NCBI GenBank assembly: GCA_002409995.1
Contig: DHOR01000015.1
Coordinates: forward strand, 12,961-76,960
Length of the DNA: 64,000 nucleotides
Reading direction: 5' to 3'
Source: Hungatella sp. UBA5385
GTDB taxonomy: Bacteria > Bacillota > Clostridia > Lachnospirales > Lachnospiraceae
Shown piece after piece: positions 42,944-51,688 of the stretch (positions within the stretch are counted from its first letter, which is position 1; every line of letters starts with the position of its first letter). Made by a program: the position numbers and the translations under genes. The notes under the pieces were generated by a model. The model ran no database searches, was not told the origin of the DNA, and saw only the letters and a program-made list of their open reading frames with translations.

Positions 42944-44173
42944 ATGGTAAGAGTCAACGAGAATTATCTTAAGCTGCCGGGGAGTTATCTGTTTTCAACA
43001 ATTGCTAAAAAGGTTAATGCCTATACAGAGGAAAATCCTGGGAAACAGATCATCAGACTGGGAATCGGAGATGTGACACAGCCCATTGCACCTGCTATCG
43101 TTGAGGGGCTTCAACAGGCTGTGGAAGAGATGGGAAGGGCTGAGACCTTTCACGGGTATGCACCTGATTTGGGTTATGGTTTTCTCAGGGGAACCATTGC
43201 AGAGCAGGACTATAAAGCAAGAGGCTGTTCTGTAGAAGCAGATGAGATATTCATTTCTGACGGAGCCAAAAGTGACTGCGGCAATATCCAGGAGATATTC
43301 CATGAGAGCTGCCGGATTGCCGTCTGTGATCCTGTTTATCCTGTGTATGTGGATTCCAACGTAATGGCAGGAAGAACAGGGGAATATGATGAAAAGACGG
43401 GGAAATGGAGCAGAGTCATCTATATGCCCTGTACAGCAGAGAATGGATTTGTTCCTGAACTGCCAACAGAGATACCGGACCTTATCTATCTTTGTGTTCC
43501 TAACAACCCTACTGGAACCACTCTTACCAGAGACCAGCTAAAGGTGTGGGTTGACTATGCCAATGAAAATGGGGCTGTGATTTTATATGATGCAGCTTAT
43601 GAAGCGTATATTTCAGAGGATGATGTGCCTCATTCTATATTTGAAGTGGAGGGAGCTAATACCTGTGCTATTGAATTCCGTTCCTTTTCTAAAAATGCAG
43701 GATTTACAGGAGTGCGCCTTGGATTTACGGTGGTTCCAAAGGAGCTGATCCGTCAGGGAGTTTCCCTTCATTCTCTTTGGGCAAGGCGTCATGGAACCAA
43801 ATTTAACGGGGCTCCTTATATTGTTCAGAAGGCTGCTATGGCTGTCTATTCTCCTGAAGGAAAATCCCAGCTAAAGGAGCAGATTTCTTATTATATGAGA
43901 AATGCAAGGATTATCTATGAGGGACTGAGGGAAGCGGGGCTGGAAGTGTTTGGTGGAATTAATGCCCCTTATATCTGGCTGAAGGTACCTGGAGGAATGT
44001 CTTCCTGGGAGTTTTTTGATCTGCTTTTAAATGAGGCAGGAGTTGTGGGAACTCCTGGAAGCGGCTTTGGCCCCAGCGGGGAAGGGTATTTTCGTTTGAC
44101 TGCATTTGGAACTTATGAAAATACGGTGGAAGCTGTGGAGCGCGTTAAAAAAATGCCATACTTAAGAAAATAA
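42944..44173 (+). CDS. dapL: LL-diaminopimelate aminotransferase
   Basis: A 409-aa class I aminotransferase that makes LL-diaminopimelate directly from tetrahydrodipicolinate and glutamate. Diagnostic segments are the N-terminal NYLKLPGSYLFSTIAKKV, RLGIGDVTQPIAPA, SDGAKSDCGNIQEIF, VPNNPTGTTL and the PLP lysine in RSFSKNAGFTGVRLG. AGGAGGAAA precedes the ATG. Paired with dapF, it gives the short aminotransferase pathway typical of Lachnospiraceae. Confidence 0.95.
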   Translation: MVRVNENYLKLPGSYLFSTIAKKVNAYTEENPGKQIIRLGIGDVTQPIAPAIVEGLQQAVEEMGRAETFHGYAPDLGYGFLRGTIAEQDYKARGCSVEADEIFISDGAKSDCGNIQEIFHESCRIAVCDPVYPVYVDSNVMAGRTGEYDEKTGKWSRVIYMPCTAENGFVPELPTEIPDLIYLCVPNNPTGTTLTRDQLKVWVDYANENGAVILYDAAYEAYISEDDVPHSIFEVEGANTCAIEFRSFSKNAGFTGVRLGFTVVPKELIRQGVSLHSLWARRHGTKFNGAPYIVQKAAMAVYSPEGKSQLKEQISYYMRNARIIYEGLREAGLEVFGGINAPYIWLKVPGGMSSWEFFDLLLNEAGVVGTPGSGFGPSGEGYFRLTAFGTYENTVEAVERVKKMPYLRK

Positions 44174-44245
44174 ATATTGACATTTACTAATGAAATAATA
44201 TATGATATTTTCTATAGAAAGTGAATATGATTTGTTAAGGAACGA

Positions 44246-44283
44246 AGGCGTTCGGTATCTTAGTGGTACTGACGCTTTTTTTG
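44246..44283 (+). terminator. Intrinsic terminator after dapL
   Basis: Imperfect stem around GGCGTTCGGTATC/GGTACTGACGC with a short loop and a run of seven Ts. Confidence 0.7.
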
Positions 44284-44318
44284 TTTTTATCAGCTTAATA
44301 TAAAAATGGAGGGAAATT

Positions 44319-44789
44319 ATGGACGAAATTGATAAAAAAATACTGCAGACATTGCAGAAAAACGCCAGAATCTCACTGAAAAACGTGGCTCAGAAAACAT
44401 ATTTATCATCTCCGGCGGTTTCCACCAGAATTGATAAGCTGGAGAGGGAGAAGGTCATAACTGGATATCACGCAGCAGTTAATCCGGTGAAGCTGGGATA
44501 TCCGATTATGGCATTTATCAGCCTGGATGTAGCTCCGGGAGATAAGATTAAGTTTTATGATTCTATGGAGGCGATTCCTAATGTGTTGGAATGTAACTGC
44601 GTAACAGGTGAATATTCCATGCTTATGAAGGTGGCATTTCAGAGCACACTGGATTTGGATATATTTGTTGATCAGATTCAGTGTTATGGAAAGGCAAGGA
44701 CTCAGATTATCTTTTCAACACCAGTTGGACCGAGAGGAATTGATATAGGGAAGGAAATGCAGAGGCTTAAGAATGCTTCTGGAGAATAA
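44319..44789 (+). CDS. Lrp/AsnC-family regulator
   Basis: A 156-aa regulator. The N-terminal helix-turn-helix (IDKKILQTLQKNARISLKNV, then SSPAVSTRIDKLE) is followed by the RAM ligand domain with its CNCVTGEYSMLMKVAF core, which binds amino acids and forms octamers. It follows dapL behind a terminator and may sense lysine or another amino acid. AAATGGAGGG precedes the start. Confidence 0.9.
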   Translation: MDEIDKKILQTLQKNARISLKNVAQKTYLSSPAVSTRIDKLEREKVITGYHAAVNPVKLGYPIMAFISLDVAPGDKIKFYDSMEAIPNVLECNCVTGEYSMLMKVAFQSTLDLDIFVDQIQCYGKARTQIIFSTPVGPRGIDIGKEMQRLKNASGE

Positions 44790-44813
44790 GTTCTGAAATA
44801 AGAGATTGGATGA

Positions 44814-44867
44814 AAAGTGACGTTGCTTACATTGAGAGATGGTTAAGTAAGGTCACTTTATTTTTTG
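44814..44867 (+). terminator. Intrinsic terminator after the Lrp gene
   Basis: AAAGTGAC/GTCACTTT outer stem with inner CTTAC/GTAAG pairing, followed by ATTTTTT. Confidence 0.85.
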
Positions 44868-44910
44868 GTAAGGCGGTTTTTAAAACTTTATAGAAAATTA
44901 TCTTGAAAGA

Positions 44911-44943
44911 TATGTTTACATTGTAAACATACTGTGATACAAT
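44911..44943 (+). promoter_or_regulatory. Promoter with TATGTTTAC palindrome before TetR/flavoprotein operon
   Basis: TTTACA (44915-44920) and TACAAT (44938-44943) are 17 bases apart. A perfect inverted repeat TATGTTTAC-ATT-GTAAACATA (44911-44931) covers the -35 box and part of the spacer. This is the expected position for a repressor site and is probably bound by the TetR protein encoded next. Confidence 0.78.
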
Positions 44944-45047
44944 GAGAAAAACATTGAGGAAAAACTATTAGGAAGCAATGATGAGATGCTGATAAATGCC
45001 AGTCCCATTAACGTAAGAAAATAGTAACTATGGACGAAGGAGGTACT

Positions 45048-45638
45048 ATGGAAGAAAAAAAATATCATCATGGAAATTTGCGGGAGCTTCTTATTGAAAA
45101 TGGAATCAAGCTTGTCAATGAATCCGGCTTTGAACAATTGACCATGAGGAAATTGGCAGCAGCCTGCAATGTAAGTCATATGGCACCTTACCGTCATTTT
45201 AAGGATAAAACAGAGTTGCTGCAGGAAATGCAGAAATATATTGAAAACCAGTTTTCAGAGATTCTGCTGGAATCTGTTGAGAAACATAAGGATCAGCCCA
45301 ATGCTATGACAGAATTCGGAAAAGCTTATGTGTTATTCTTTCGTGATCATCCAGATTACTACTCCTTTTTTGTGAGACAGGATAATATAATCGTCAATTT
45401 GACTAATACAGAAGAGATATACAGCAATTATACGCCCTTTAATATTTTCAAAGAGATAGCAGAGAATTTTCTTAATAAAAATCATATTCCCTCCAAGTAT
45501 CACTATATTGCTCTTGCGGGTATGTGGGCTGCTGTACATGGTCTTGCCAGTATGGCTACCATGACCGGTATTCAGTTTGATGGAGACTGGGGTGAATTAA
45601 CAGAACAGGTCTTGAAAGGAGTACAATATCATGAGTAA
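45048..45638 (+). CDS. TetR-family regulator of the flavoprotein pair
   Basis: A 196-aa regulator. The N-terminus YHHGNLRELLIENGIKLVNE and the recognition segment MRKLAAACNVSHMAPYRHF are typical of the TetR_C_13-like group; the C-terminal half binds a ligand. An ATG at 45030 is in frame, but AAGGAGG lies between it and the ATG at 45048, so I use the latter. It overlaps the next gene by eight bases and has a clear palindrome in its promoter, so it probably represses its own operon. Confidence 0.87.
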   Translation: MEEKKYHHGNLRELLIENGIKLVNESGFEQLTMRKLAAACNVSHMAPYRHFKDKTELLQEMQKYIENQFSEILLESVEKHKDQPNAMTEFGKAYVLFFRDHPDYYSFFVRQDNIIVNLTNTEEIYSNYTPFNIFKEIAENFLNKNHIPSKYHYIALAGMWAAVHGLASMATMTGIQFDGDWGELTEQVLKGVQYHE

Positions 45639-46143
45639 ATATTTAATCATACATGATTTACAAGAGGATAAGGCTAAGGAGTTATTTGGCAAGATGCAGG
45701 AGGCTTCTGACAGCATATGTTTTTCCACAATCCCTGCTGTAAAGCCCTGTCTGGGTTGTTTCAAGTGCTGGACAAAGACGCCGGGGAAATGCATCATTGC
45801 TGATAGAAATAGTGACCTTCCTATACAGCTGGCACAATGTGAGAAGATGATTATTATCAGCCGTCAGGTCTACGGAGGATATTCTCCTGAGGTAAAAGCT
45901 TCTATAGACAGGATGATCCCTTATCTGCTTCCCTATTTCAGAATTGTAAATGGGGAGATGCATCATACCATGCGTTATGATAAGGAGCTTTCCATTCATG
46001 TACATTTTTATGGAGGTAAACTGGAGGAGGAAGAGGCTATCGGAAGAAAGTTAGTGAAGGGCAATGCAGTGAATCTGGGGGCGGAACAGTATTCTGTAAG
46101 CTTTTATCCATCTGTATCTGAGCTTAAGGAGGTATTTTCATGA
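45631..46143 (+). CDS. Flavodoxin-like protein with cysteine cluster
   Basis: A 170-aa protein with a flavodoxin-like fold. Its KPCLGCFKCWTKTPGKC segment (CxxCxxC plus one) matches NADPH-dependent FMN reductases and iron-sulfur flavoproteins of anaerobes, where it binds a cluster or acts in redox chemistry. It overlaps TetR upstream and the next flavodoxin-like gene downstream by four bases. The two probably work together in reducing quinones, nitro compounds or another stress substrate. Confidence 0.75.
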   Translation: MSKYLIIHDLQEDKAKELFGKMQEASDSICFSTIPAVKPCLGCFKCWTKTPGKCIIADRNSDLPIQLAQCEKMIIISRQVYGGYSPEVKASIDRMIPYLLPYFRIVNGEMHHTMRYDKELSIHVHFYGGKLEEEEAIGRKLVKGNAVNLGAEQYSVSFYPSVSELKEVFS

Positions 46144-46766
46144 ACATTACTTATATAACAGGAAGTCCCAAGAAAAAAGGGAGTACCTCCCGTTTCCTTC
46201 TGGAAGCGCTGGATCAGAAGATTGCAGCGGAACATCAGGCGTTTTGGGCAGATTCTGCTTTTGATAGTCCTGATAGTATCTACGATTTTATGAGGCAAAG
46301 CGATGCAGTAGTCATAGCATTTCCTCTCTATGTTGACAGCATTCCCTCCCACTTGATTCGTTTGATGGAGCAATTAGAGCCTATGTTGAAGGATCAGAGG
46401 GGAATTACGCTATATGTCATTGTCAATTGCGGTTTTTATGAAGCGGAGCAGAATCATATTGCAATTGATATGATGAAATGCTGGTGTAAACAGACAGGAC
46501 TTATCTGGGGGCAGGCAGTGGCAGTGGGGGCAGGCGGAATGGCACAGGCAGCTCCTGTTGGCACAGGTCCTTCTACGAATCTTGGGAAAGCCTTTGATAA
46601 GCTTGTGCTTAATATAGAGAAACTGGATTCCAGGGAGACACTTGACATCACTCCTAATTTCCCAAGATTTCTATATAAGACAATGGCTCAGATTGGCTGG
46701 AATACAGAAGGAAAGAAGAATGGATTAAGAAGAAAAGATCTAAAAATTAGACGAGATTTGCAATAA
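46140..46766 (+). CDS. Flavodoxin-family NAD(P)H-dependent oxidoreductase
   Basis: A 208-aa protein. The N-terminal YITGSPKKKGSTSRFLLEAL is the FMN phosphate-binding loop of the flavodoxin-like reductases, and IAFPLYVDSIPSHLIRLME is the usual second flavin contact. It lacks the cysteine cluster of its neighbour. It is the third gene of the TetR-controlled operon (four-base overlap). The substrate is unknown. Confidence 0.8.
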   Translation: MNITYITGSPKKKGSTSRFLLEALDQKIAAEHQAFWADSAFDSPDSIYDFMRQSDAVVIAFPLYVDSIPSHLIRLMEQLEPMLKDQRGITLYVIVNCGFYEAEQNHIAIDMMKCWCKQTGLIWGQAVAVGAGGMAQAAPVGTGPSTNLGKAFDKLVLNIEKLDSRETLDITPNFPRFLYKTMAQIGWNTEGKKNGLRRKDLKIRRDLQ

Positions 46767-46836
46767 ATGGTACACGGAGAACTCTTTTGGCATACTTTAT
46801 ATACATAAGGTATGTGTAATGAAAGGAGTTTTTCTT

Positions 46837-47619
46837 TTGGCTGAAAGAAACTTAGTGATTATAGATGCAGGTCACGGCGGAATAGAGCCTGGTGCCATAT
46901 ATGATGGAAGAATGGAAAAAAACGATACACTCCGTTTAGCTTTTGCAGTTGGCAGGATTTTAGCAGATTATGGAGTTGATGTTAGATATACAAGAATAGA
47001 CGATACCTACCTGACTCCTTTGGAGAGGGCTATGATGGCAAATCAGGCTGAAGCAGATTATTTTGTATCCATACACCGCAATGCAATGCCTGTTCCAGGC
47101 AGCGGATCAGGCATTATGAGCCTTGTTTTTGAAAACCAGGGAATTCCGGGAATGCTGGCAAACAATATTAATCAGGCACTAGCCGGAACCGGATTTGCTG
47201 ATTTGGGCATTATGGAACGCCCTGGTTTAGCAGTTCTCAGACGGACGGAAATGCCTGCTGTTCTTGTAGAAGCAGGATTTATTGACAATGAGTTTGATAA
47301 CCAGATGTTTGATGAGTATTTAAATGTGATTGCCCAGGCCATTGCAGATGGAGTTTTAACTACCATTGTGCAGGTGGAGGAAGAAAGACCTTTGTATTAC
47401 CAGATTCAAACAGGTGCCTATCAGGTGCGATCCATTGCGGATCAGCAGGTAAAAACCTTAAAATCCCAGGGATTCCCCGCATTTTTAGTATATGAAGACG
47501 GACTTTATAAAGTCCGTGTTGGGGCATTTGAAGAGCTGGATAATGCAGCCCGTATGGAACAGAAGTTAAGACAATACGGATATAATACATTTATGGTACG
47601 AAGACCGGAAGTTTATTAG
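46837..47619 (+). CDS. N-acetylmuramoyl-L-alanine amidase with SPOR domain (CwlC-like)
   Basis: A 260-aa enzyme. The Amidase_3 domain (about 1-175) carries the zinc ligands and catalytic residues in IIDAGHGG, the glutamate of GRMEKNDT, SIHRNA and VLVEAGFI. The last 75 residues form a SPOR domain (YYQIQTGAYQV to NTFMVRRPEV) that binds denuded glycan. No signal peptide is visible, so it may act when the mother cell lyses, as CwlC does. The AAAGGAG sequence right after an ATG at 46819 serves as ribosome binding site for the TTG at 46837, which I take as the start. Confidence 0.87.
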   Translation: MAERNLVIIDAGHGGIEPGAIYDGRMEKNDTLRLAFAVGRILADYGVDVRYTRIDDTYLTPLERAMMANQAEADYFVSIHRNAMPVPGSGSGIMSLVFENQGIPGMLANNINQALAGTGFADLGIMERPGLAVLRRTEMPAVLVEAGFIDNEFDNQMFDEYLNVIAQAIADGVLTTIVQVEEERPLYYQIQTGAYQVRSIADQQVKTLKSQGFPAFLVYEDGLYKVRVGAFEELDNAARMEQKLRQYGYNTFMVRRPEVY

Positions 47620-47629
47620 AATACATTCT

Positions 47630-47657
47630 TTGAAAGATGATTGTTTTCTGTTATAAT
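47630..47657 (+). promoter_or_regulatory. Promoter of the cytidylate-kinase-like gene
   Basis: TTGAAA and TATAAT with a 16-base spacer. The leader then contains a hairpin (GCACCAG/CTGGTGC arms at 47669-47700) before the ribosome binding site. It has no T-run, so it is not a terminator. Confidence 0.7.
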
Positions 47658-47737
47658 GAAGGTGGTAAGCACCAGGGCCCTGCAAAATGGACTCTGGTGC
47701 AATAAGAACGGTCATTTTATGCAGAGGAGGGATTTTA

Positions 47738-48373
47738 ATGGGAAAAAAGAAGCTGGTTATTACCATTGGACGTCAATATGGCAGTGGTGGTACAGAAATC
47801 GGACGGAAGCTGGCGAAGGAACTTGATATCGAATTTTATGACAAGAATATTCTGCGTATGAACTCCAGTGAAAGTGGTATTAAGGAAAGCTATTTTCACC
47901 TTGTAGATGAAAAGGCAGGGGACAAGCTCCTTTATCGGATTATCAGCAATCTTGCTCCTGAGATCAGGAAACCCAGCTTTGGACCAGACCTGATCTCTGC
48001 GGATAATTTATTCCGTTTCCAGTCTGAGGTCATTAGAAAGCTGGCAGAAGCGGAGTCCTGTGTCATTGCAGGCAGATGTGCGGATTACATTCTTGAGGAT
48101 ATTCCGGATCTTAAATTGCTGCGGGTATATATTTACGCAGATTTTGGAACCAGGGTCAGCCGGGTGCTTGACCGGGGACTGTGTCCGCCTCAGGCAGTGG
48201 AGCAGACCATCAGAAGGATTGATAAGGAGAGACGGGATTACTATCGTTATTATACAGGGCGGTCCTGGTCTGATCCTGTCAATTATGATCTGTTGATTAA
48301 TGCATCGACTGCAGGGATCAGGGGCAGCATTGATCTGATTAAGGAGTATTTAAGAGTTCTTGGTTTAAGGTAA
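47738..48373 (+). CDS. Cytidylate-kinase-like nucleotide kinase
   Basis: A 211-aa P-loop protein of the AAK/cytidylate-kinase-like family that is frequent in Lachnospiraceae. The phosphate loop is ITIGRQYGSGGTEIGRKLAK (residues about 9-28), with a later arginine-rich lid DKERRDYYRYYTGRSW. It is distinct from the essential Cmk, and its substrate is not established. The frame extends to 47687, but AGAGGAGGG precedes the ATG at 47738. Confidence 0.82.
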   Translation: MGKKKLVITIGRQYGSGGTEIGRKLAKELDIEFYDKNILRMNSSESGIKESYFHLVDEKAGDKLLYRIISNLAPEIRKPSFGPDLISADNLFRFQSEVIRKLAEAESCVIAGRCADYILEDIPDLKLLRVYIYADFGTRVSRVLDRGLCPPQAVEQTIRRIDKERRDYYRYYTGRSWSDPVNYDLLINASTAGIRGSIDLIKEYLRVLGLR

Positions 48374-48412
48374 GAGTTTTGCGACAGTATACAGACAGGA
48401 GAAAAAACAATT

Positions 48413-49057
48413 ATGATTAAGGCAGTAATTTTTGACATGGATGGAGTGATTATCGACAGCGAGGGCATTTATCTGGAGTACCAGCTGGAATTTGCCAGGA
48501 AGAAGAATCCGGCTGTACAGCTGGAACAGTTATTTCCTATGGTGGGCGCCACCAAACAGCAGGCATGGGAGGTTTTGGAACGGGCTATTTCCAATGGACA
48601 AACATGGGAAGAGCTGAGAAATGAGTTCAGACAGCACAATGTCTATGATCAGGTGGACTACCAGAAGATATACAGGTCAGAGGTAACGGAGGTTTTAGAG
48701 ACCTTACAGGCAGAAGGATACAGATTGGCTTTGGCTTCCTCCACACAGCTTGATCTTGTGGAGCATGTGCTGGAAGTTAATGGAATCCGATCTTATTTTG
48801 AAGTGGTTGTAAGTGGAAACCAGTTTAAGAAAAGCAAGCCTGATCCTGAAATCTATCTATATACCGCTTCTTGCCTTGGAATTAAGGAAGAGGAATGTCT
48901 GGCAGTGGAGGACTCCACAATAGGAATTACTGCAGCTTACAGGGCTGGCATGAAAGTGGCAGCAGTGATTGATCAGCGGTATCAGTTCGATCAAAGTCTT
49001 GCAGGTTATCATATCAAAGATGTGAAAGATGTATTAGAAATCGTAAAAAGGGCATAA
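48413..49057 (+). CDS. HAD-superfamily phosphatase (beta-phosphoglucomutase-like)
   Basis: A 214-aa HAD hydrolase. The nucleophile motif is FDMDGVIIDSE (D8, D10), motif II lies in LALASSTQ, the lysine is in KKSKPDPEIY and motif III is AVEDSTIGI. The helical cap between residues 15 and 90 fits the phosphoglucomutase/phosphatase subclass. It follows the kinase-like gene by 39 bases. The natural substrate is a sugar or nucleotide phosphate of unknown identity. Confidence 0.88.
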   Translation: MIKAVIFDMDGVIIDSEGIYLEYQLEFARKKNPAVQLEQLFPMVGATKQQAWEVLERAISNGQTWEELRNEFRQHNVYDQVDYQKIYRSEVTEVLETLQAEGYRLALASSTQLDLVEHVLEVNGIRSYFEVVVSGNQFKKSKPDPEIYLYTASCLGIKEEECLAVEDSTIGITAAYRAGMKVAAVIDQRYQFDQSLAGYHIKDVKDVLEIVKRA

Positions 49058-49092
49058 GATACCATATACAACCAGGTGTCAGGAGGATAAGC

Positions 49093-49995
49093 TTGAAGTA
49101 TATCGGTGAGCTCTTAAGAGGCATGGTAATCGGCATCGCCAATATTCTTCCGGGAATCAGCGGGGGGATGCTGGCAATTACCATGGGTGTTTACGATAAG
49201 ATAATCCATGCGGTAACACATTTATTCAAGGAGCCGGTGAAGAGCATACGGCTCCTTTTGCCGTATGGGGTGGGAGCTTTGACAGGAATCATTTTCCTGT
49301 CTCTTGTATTTGAGTATCTGTTTCATACATATCCCCTTCAGACAAAACTTTTGTTTCTGGGACTGATTGCAGGCGGGCTGCCGTCTCTGTATGAGAAAAC
49401 CCAAACAGCCCACAGGGGGGAGAGAAGAAAAGGAATCATCATTTCCTGTGTCACCTGTGTCCTTGTTGCAGGTGTTTCAATTATAGGAGGAATGTACCTT
49501 TCTTCCGGTGATCCTAAGGCAGCAGGAGAGGTTCTTACAGGAGCAGCCTATCTTTCTTCAGGGTCATACTGGCCTGTTTTTATGTTTCTTGTGGGAGTTC
49601 TGGCAGCAGGCACTATGGTAATTCCCGGAGTCAGCGGCTCTATGATCATGATGATGATTGGAGTTTATGAACCGCTTTTGCAGACCAATAATGCCTGTAT
49701 CAGGGCAGTGGCTGCTTTTGATGTTGAGGGACTTATCCCCAATGTGCTGGTGCTTCTTCCTTATTTTACAGGGCTTGCAGGCGGTGTGTTTTTATTTGCT
49801 GTGATTGTGGAGCATTTTCTGACGAAACATGAGAGGTTGATGTACCGGTTTATTATTGGGCTGGTGTATTCTTCGCCATTTGTGATTTTGTGGGATATGC
49901 CTTGGGAAAGCGTGGAGGCCTATCAGCTGTTAATTGGAGTTTCTTTGGCACTTTTGGGATATGAGGCAGCAGATTTGCTGGGCGGGGAAGGATAA
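49093..49995 (+). CDS. DUF368 membrane protein (PopT-like undecaprenyl-phosphate transporter)
   Basis: A 300-aa membrane protein with about nine hydrophobic segments and the two family repeats IANILPGISGGMLAITMGVY and TMVIPGVSGSMIMMMIGVY. DUF368 proteins have been linked to recycling of the carrier lipid undecaprenyl phosphate across the membrane, which supports wall synthesis. The start is TTG behind AGGAGG. It closes a run of rightward genes and faces the convergent sleC gene across a long inverted repeat. Confidence 0.87.
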   Translation: MKYIGELLRGMVIGIANILPGISGGMLAITMGVYDKIIHAVTHLFKEPVKSIRLLLPYGVGALTGIIFLSLVFEYLFHTYPLQTKLLFLGLIAGGLPSLYEKTQTAHRGERRKGIIISCVTCVLVAGVSIIGGMYLSSGDPKAAGEVLTGAAYLSSGSYWPVFMFLVGVLAAGTMVIPGVSGSMIMMMIGVYEPLLQTNNACIRAVAAFDVEGLIPNVLVLLPYFTGLAGGVFLFAVIVEHFLTKHERLMYRFIIGLVYSSPFVILWDMPWESVEAYQLLIGVSLALLGYEAADLLGGEG

Positions 49996-50004
49996 TCTGA
50001 GACT

Positions 50005-50056
50005 TTTTCACACGGGGTTCGACCCTTTTCAAAAAGGGTCGAACCCCGTGTGAAAA
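50005..50056. repeat. Long perfect inverted repeat between convergent genes
   Basis: Two 25-base perfectly complementary arms (50005-50029 and 50032-50056) are separated by only two bases. The core reads GGGGTTCGACCC/GGGTCGAACCCC, and the arms end in TTTT/AAAA, so T-tracts flank it only within the stem. It starts nine bases after the DUF368 stop and touches the sleC stop codon. It can end transcription from both sides, but its length and symmetry exceed those of the other terminators here, so a dispersed palindromic repeat is possible. Confidence 0.85.
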
Positions 50057-51334
50057 TTAAGATAATTCAGCGATTCGAGTTATGCCCACATAGATATGGG
50101 AGATTTTATACCAGGTAGAGAAGTCGATGACACCAGTCACAGGCAGACCGAAGATGGACTGAAACTCCCTGACTGCAGCAGCAGTAGAGGGACCGTAGAT
50201 ACCATCGGGAGTGATATGGGGAATGGCGGTGTATACTGAGGCAATTGCATCAAGCTGTTCCTGAACCTGCTGGACCTTTTGTCCGCTTGTGCCAATGTTT
50301 AAGTCATAGCCGGGCCAGGAGGATGGGATTCCGGATATCTGCTCTGCATTGTTAACATACATATCATCTCCATAGAAATAGCGGAGAATTTCAATAGGAC
50401 TGTATCCCTGTTCTCCAAGGTCTGCAGAACCCCACTGGGTCATCCAGCCTTTTTCCCTGCAGGAAACTCTTTGTCCGTCACAGTACTGGGTAAGAATGGG
50501 CTGCTTTACGCCGGGCCGTGATAAGTAACTGTCAAAGATTTCATCTACTATGACGGAAATGCTTTGGTAAATATTTCTTCCGTAAATCCATTTGTGGTCA
50601 AAAGCGGTTGAAGAGGTAATGGTGAAATCATAACCCTGGTTTCTGTACCATTCCGTATAAACACGGTTTAAGGTAAAGCTCATGATGGCAAGTATATTGG
50701 CTGTAATGGATGCAGCCGGCCAGGTGGCATAGATTTCACTGGAAGCTACGTTCTTAATGTAATCCCGATATGGAACAAAATAGTTTTTGGCAGAGTTGTC
50801 TGAAGGCGGTCCGTCATGAACTACGATTGTTTGTGGTACTACCACTCTGCTTAATACGATCTCTCCTGTTTCAGCAACCGGCTTTACCTCATCTTCAGCG
50901 ATTTTAGGCGGATATTCTCCATAGAGAGTGTGATCAGGAATCAGAATGGGAGAAGAAGGTCCAACCTCATCCTCCAAAGGAGTCAGGCGGACAGGCTGAA
51001 GAGCAAGTGTATCAGCCAGAATCTCCGTACCAGTAATGGTCACAGTGGCAAAGCCGGAAGCCCTGATTGTGATAGTATATTCAGAGTAGGGCTGGCTGGA
51101 GCCGGGAGTTAAGCTGTATTCCAGGGGAGGAGATGGAAGACGCACCTGCTCTGTCTGTCCTGATAGGTTGGTAGTGATCTGTTCCACAGTCTGTTCCGGT
51201 TGTTCCATGGGAGAAATGGTAACCTCTGCATCCCGTATGGGAGAATTATTCTCTGCATTTACAACATCCACCTCAAGTACGCCTGTGGCGCCGGTTTCAG
51301 TTTGTGTGGCAGAGACTGTCATGTATTTTTTCAT
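50057..51334 (-). CDS. sleC: Spore cortex-lytic enzyme SleC
   Basis: A 425-aa protein matching the clostridial SleC layout. The N-terminal 115 residues are a beta-sandwich pre-domain (LEVDVVNAENNSPIRDAEVT). The central SpoIID/LytB-like lytic domain (about 150-330) includes FVPYRDYIKNVASSEIYATW with E200 as the likely catalytic glutamate, and FTITSSTAFDHKWIYGRN. The C-terminus (about 340-415) is a peptidoglycan-binding domain (ITPDGIYGPSTAAAVREFQS). In Clostridium the proenzyme is activated by Csp proteases at germination and degrades cortex peptidoglycan. A small gene lies 59 bases upstream in the same direction. Confidence 0.92.
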   Translation of the reverse strand: MKKYMTVSATQTETGATGVLEVDVVNAENNSPIRDAEVTISPMEQPEQTVEQITTNLSGQTEQVRLPSPPLEYSLTPGSSQPYSEYTITIRASGFATVTITGTEILADTLALQPVRLTPLEDEVGPSSPILIPDHTLYGEYPPKIAEDEVKPVAETGEIVLSRVVVPQTIVVHDGPPSDNSAKNYFVPYRDYIKNVASSEIYATWPAASITANILAIMSFTLNRVYTEWYRNQGYDFTITSSTAFDHKWIYGRNIYQSISVIVDEIFDSYLSRPGVKQPILTQYCDGQRVSCREKGWMTQWGSADLGEQGYSPIEILRYFYGDDMYVNNAEQISGIPSSWPGYDLNIGTSGQKVQQVQEQLDAIASVYTAIPHITPDGIYGPSTAAAVREFQSIFGLPVTGVIDFSTWYKISHIYVGITRIAELS

Positions 51335-51393
51335 TGATTGCCCCTTTTTGCATGATTACTAATAATATATTGGGGCATAGGGGAAAAGTTTCA

Positions 51394-51570
51394 TCAACGG
51401 AACATATTTTCCACATAATTTCTCATTTCATCGCGGCTGTCTACATCTCTGGCACCGGAAATAATCTGCTGACGTTCATTTTCAGGCAGTTTTGCAAATT
51501 TGTTCAGTATGTCAGAGTGCTGTGCAAGCTCCATAGTAAAGCCGATGGGCAGTTCACGGTTGTCAATCAT
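51394..51570 (-). CDS. Small 58-aa protein upstream of sleC
   Basis: A short minus-strand gene with a strong GGAGGTGA ribosome binding site 7 bases before the ATG at 51570. It encodes MIDNRELPIGFTMELAQHSD as the first 20 residues and ends with an acidic/basic helix (DSRDEMRNYVENMFR). It is soluble, mostly helical and lacks cysteines. I recognise short proteins of this look in Lachnospiraceae but no function. It lies in the same direction as sleC, 59 bases before it, so it may be co-expressed in spores. Confidence 0.72.
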   Translation of the reverse strand: MIDNRELPIGFTMELAQHSDILNKFAKLPENERQQIISGARDVDSRDEMRNYVENMFR

Positions 51571-51688
51571 TAATTATTCACCTCCATTTCTCGGTCTATG
51601 GTGATAGTTTCTGCTTTTTTCTAAAAAACTATTCCCTGTGGTTATGAAAGTTATTAATTCTTATTAAAAATTACTATAAAGAAAATAG

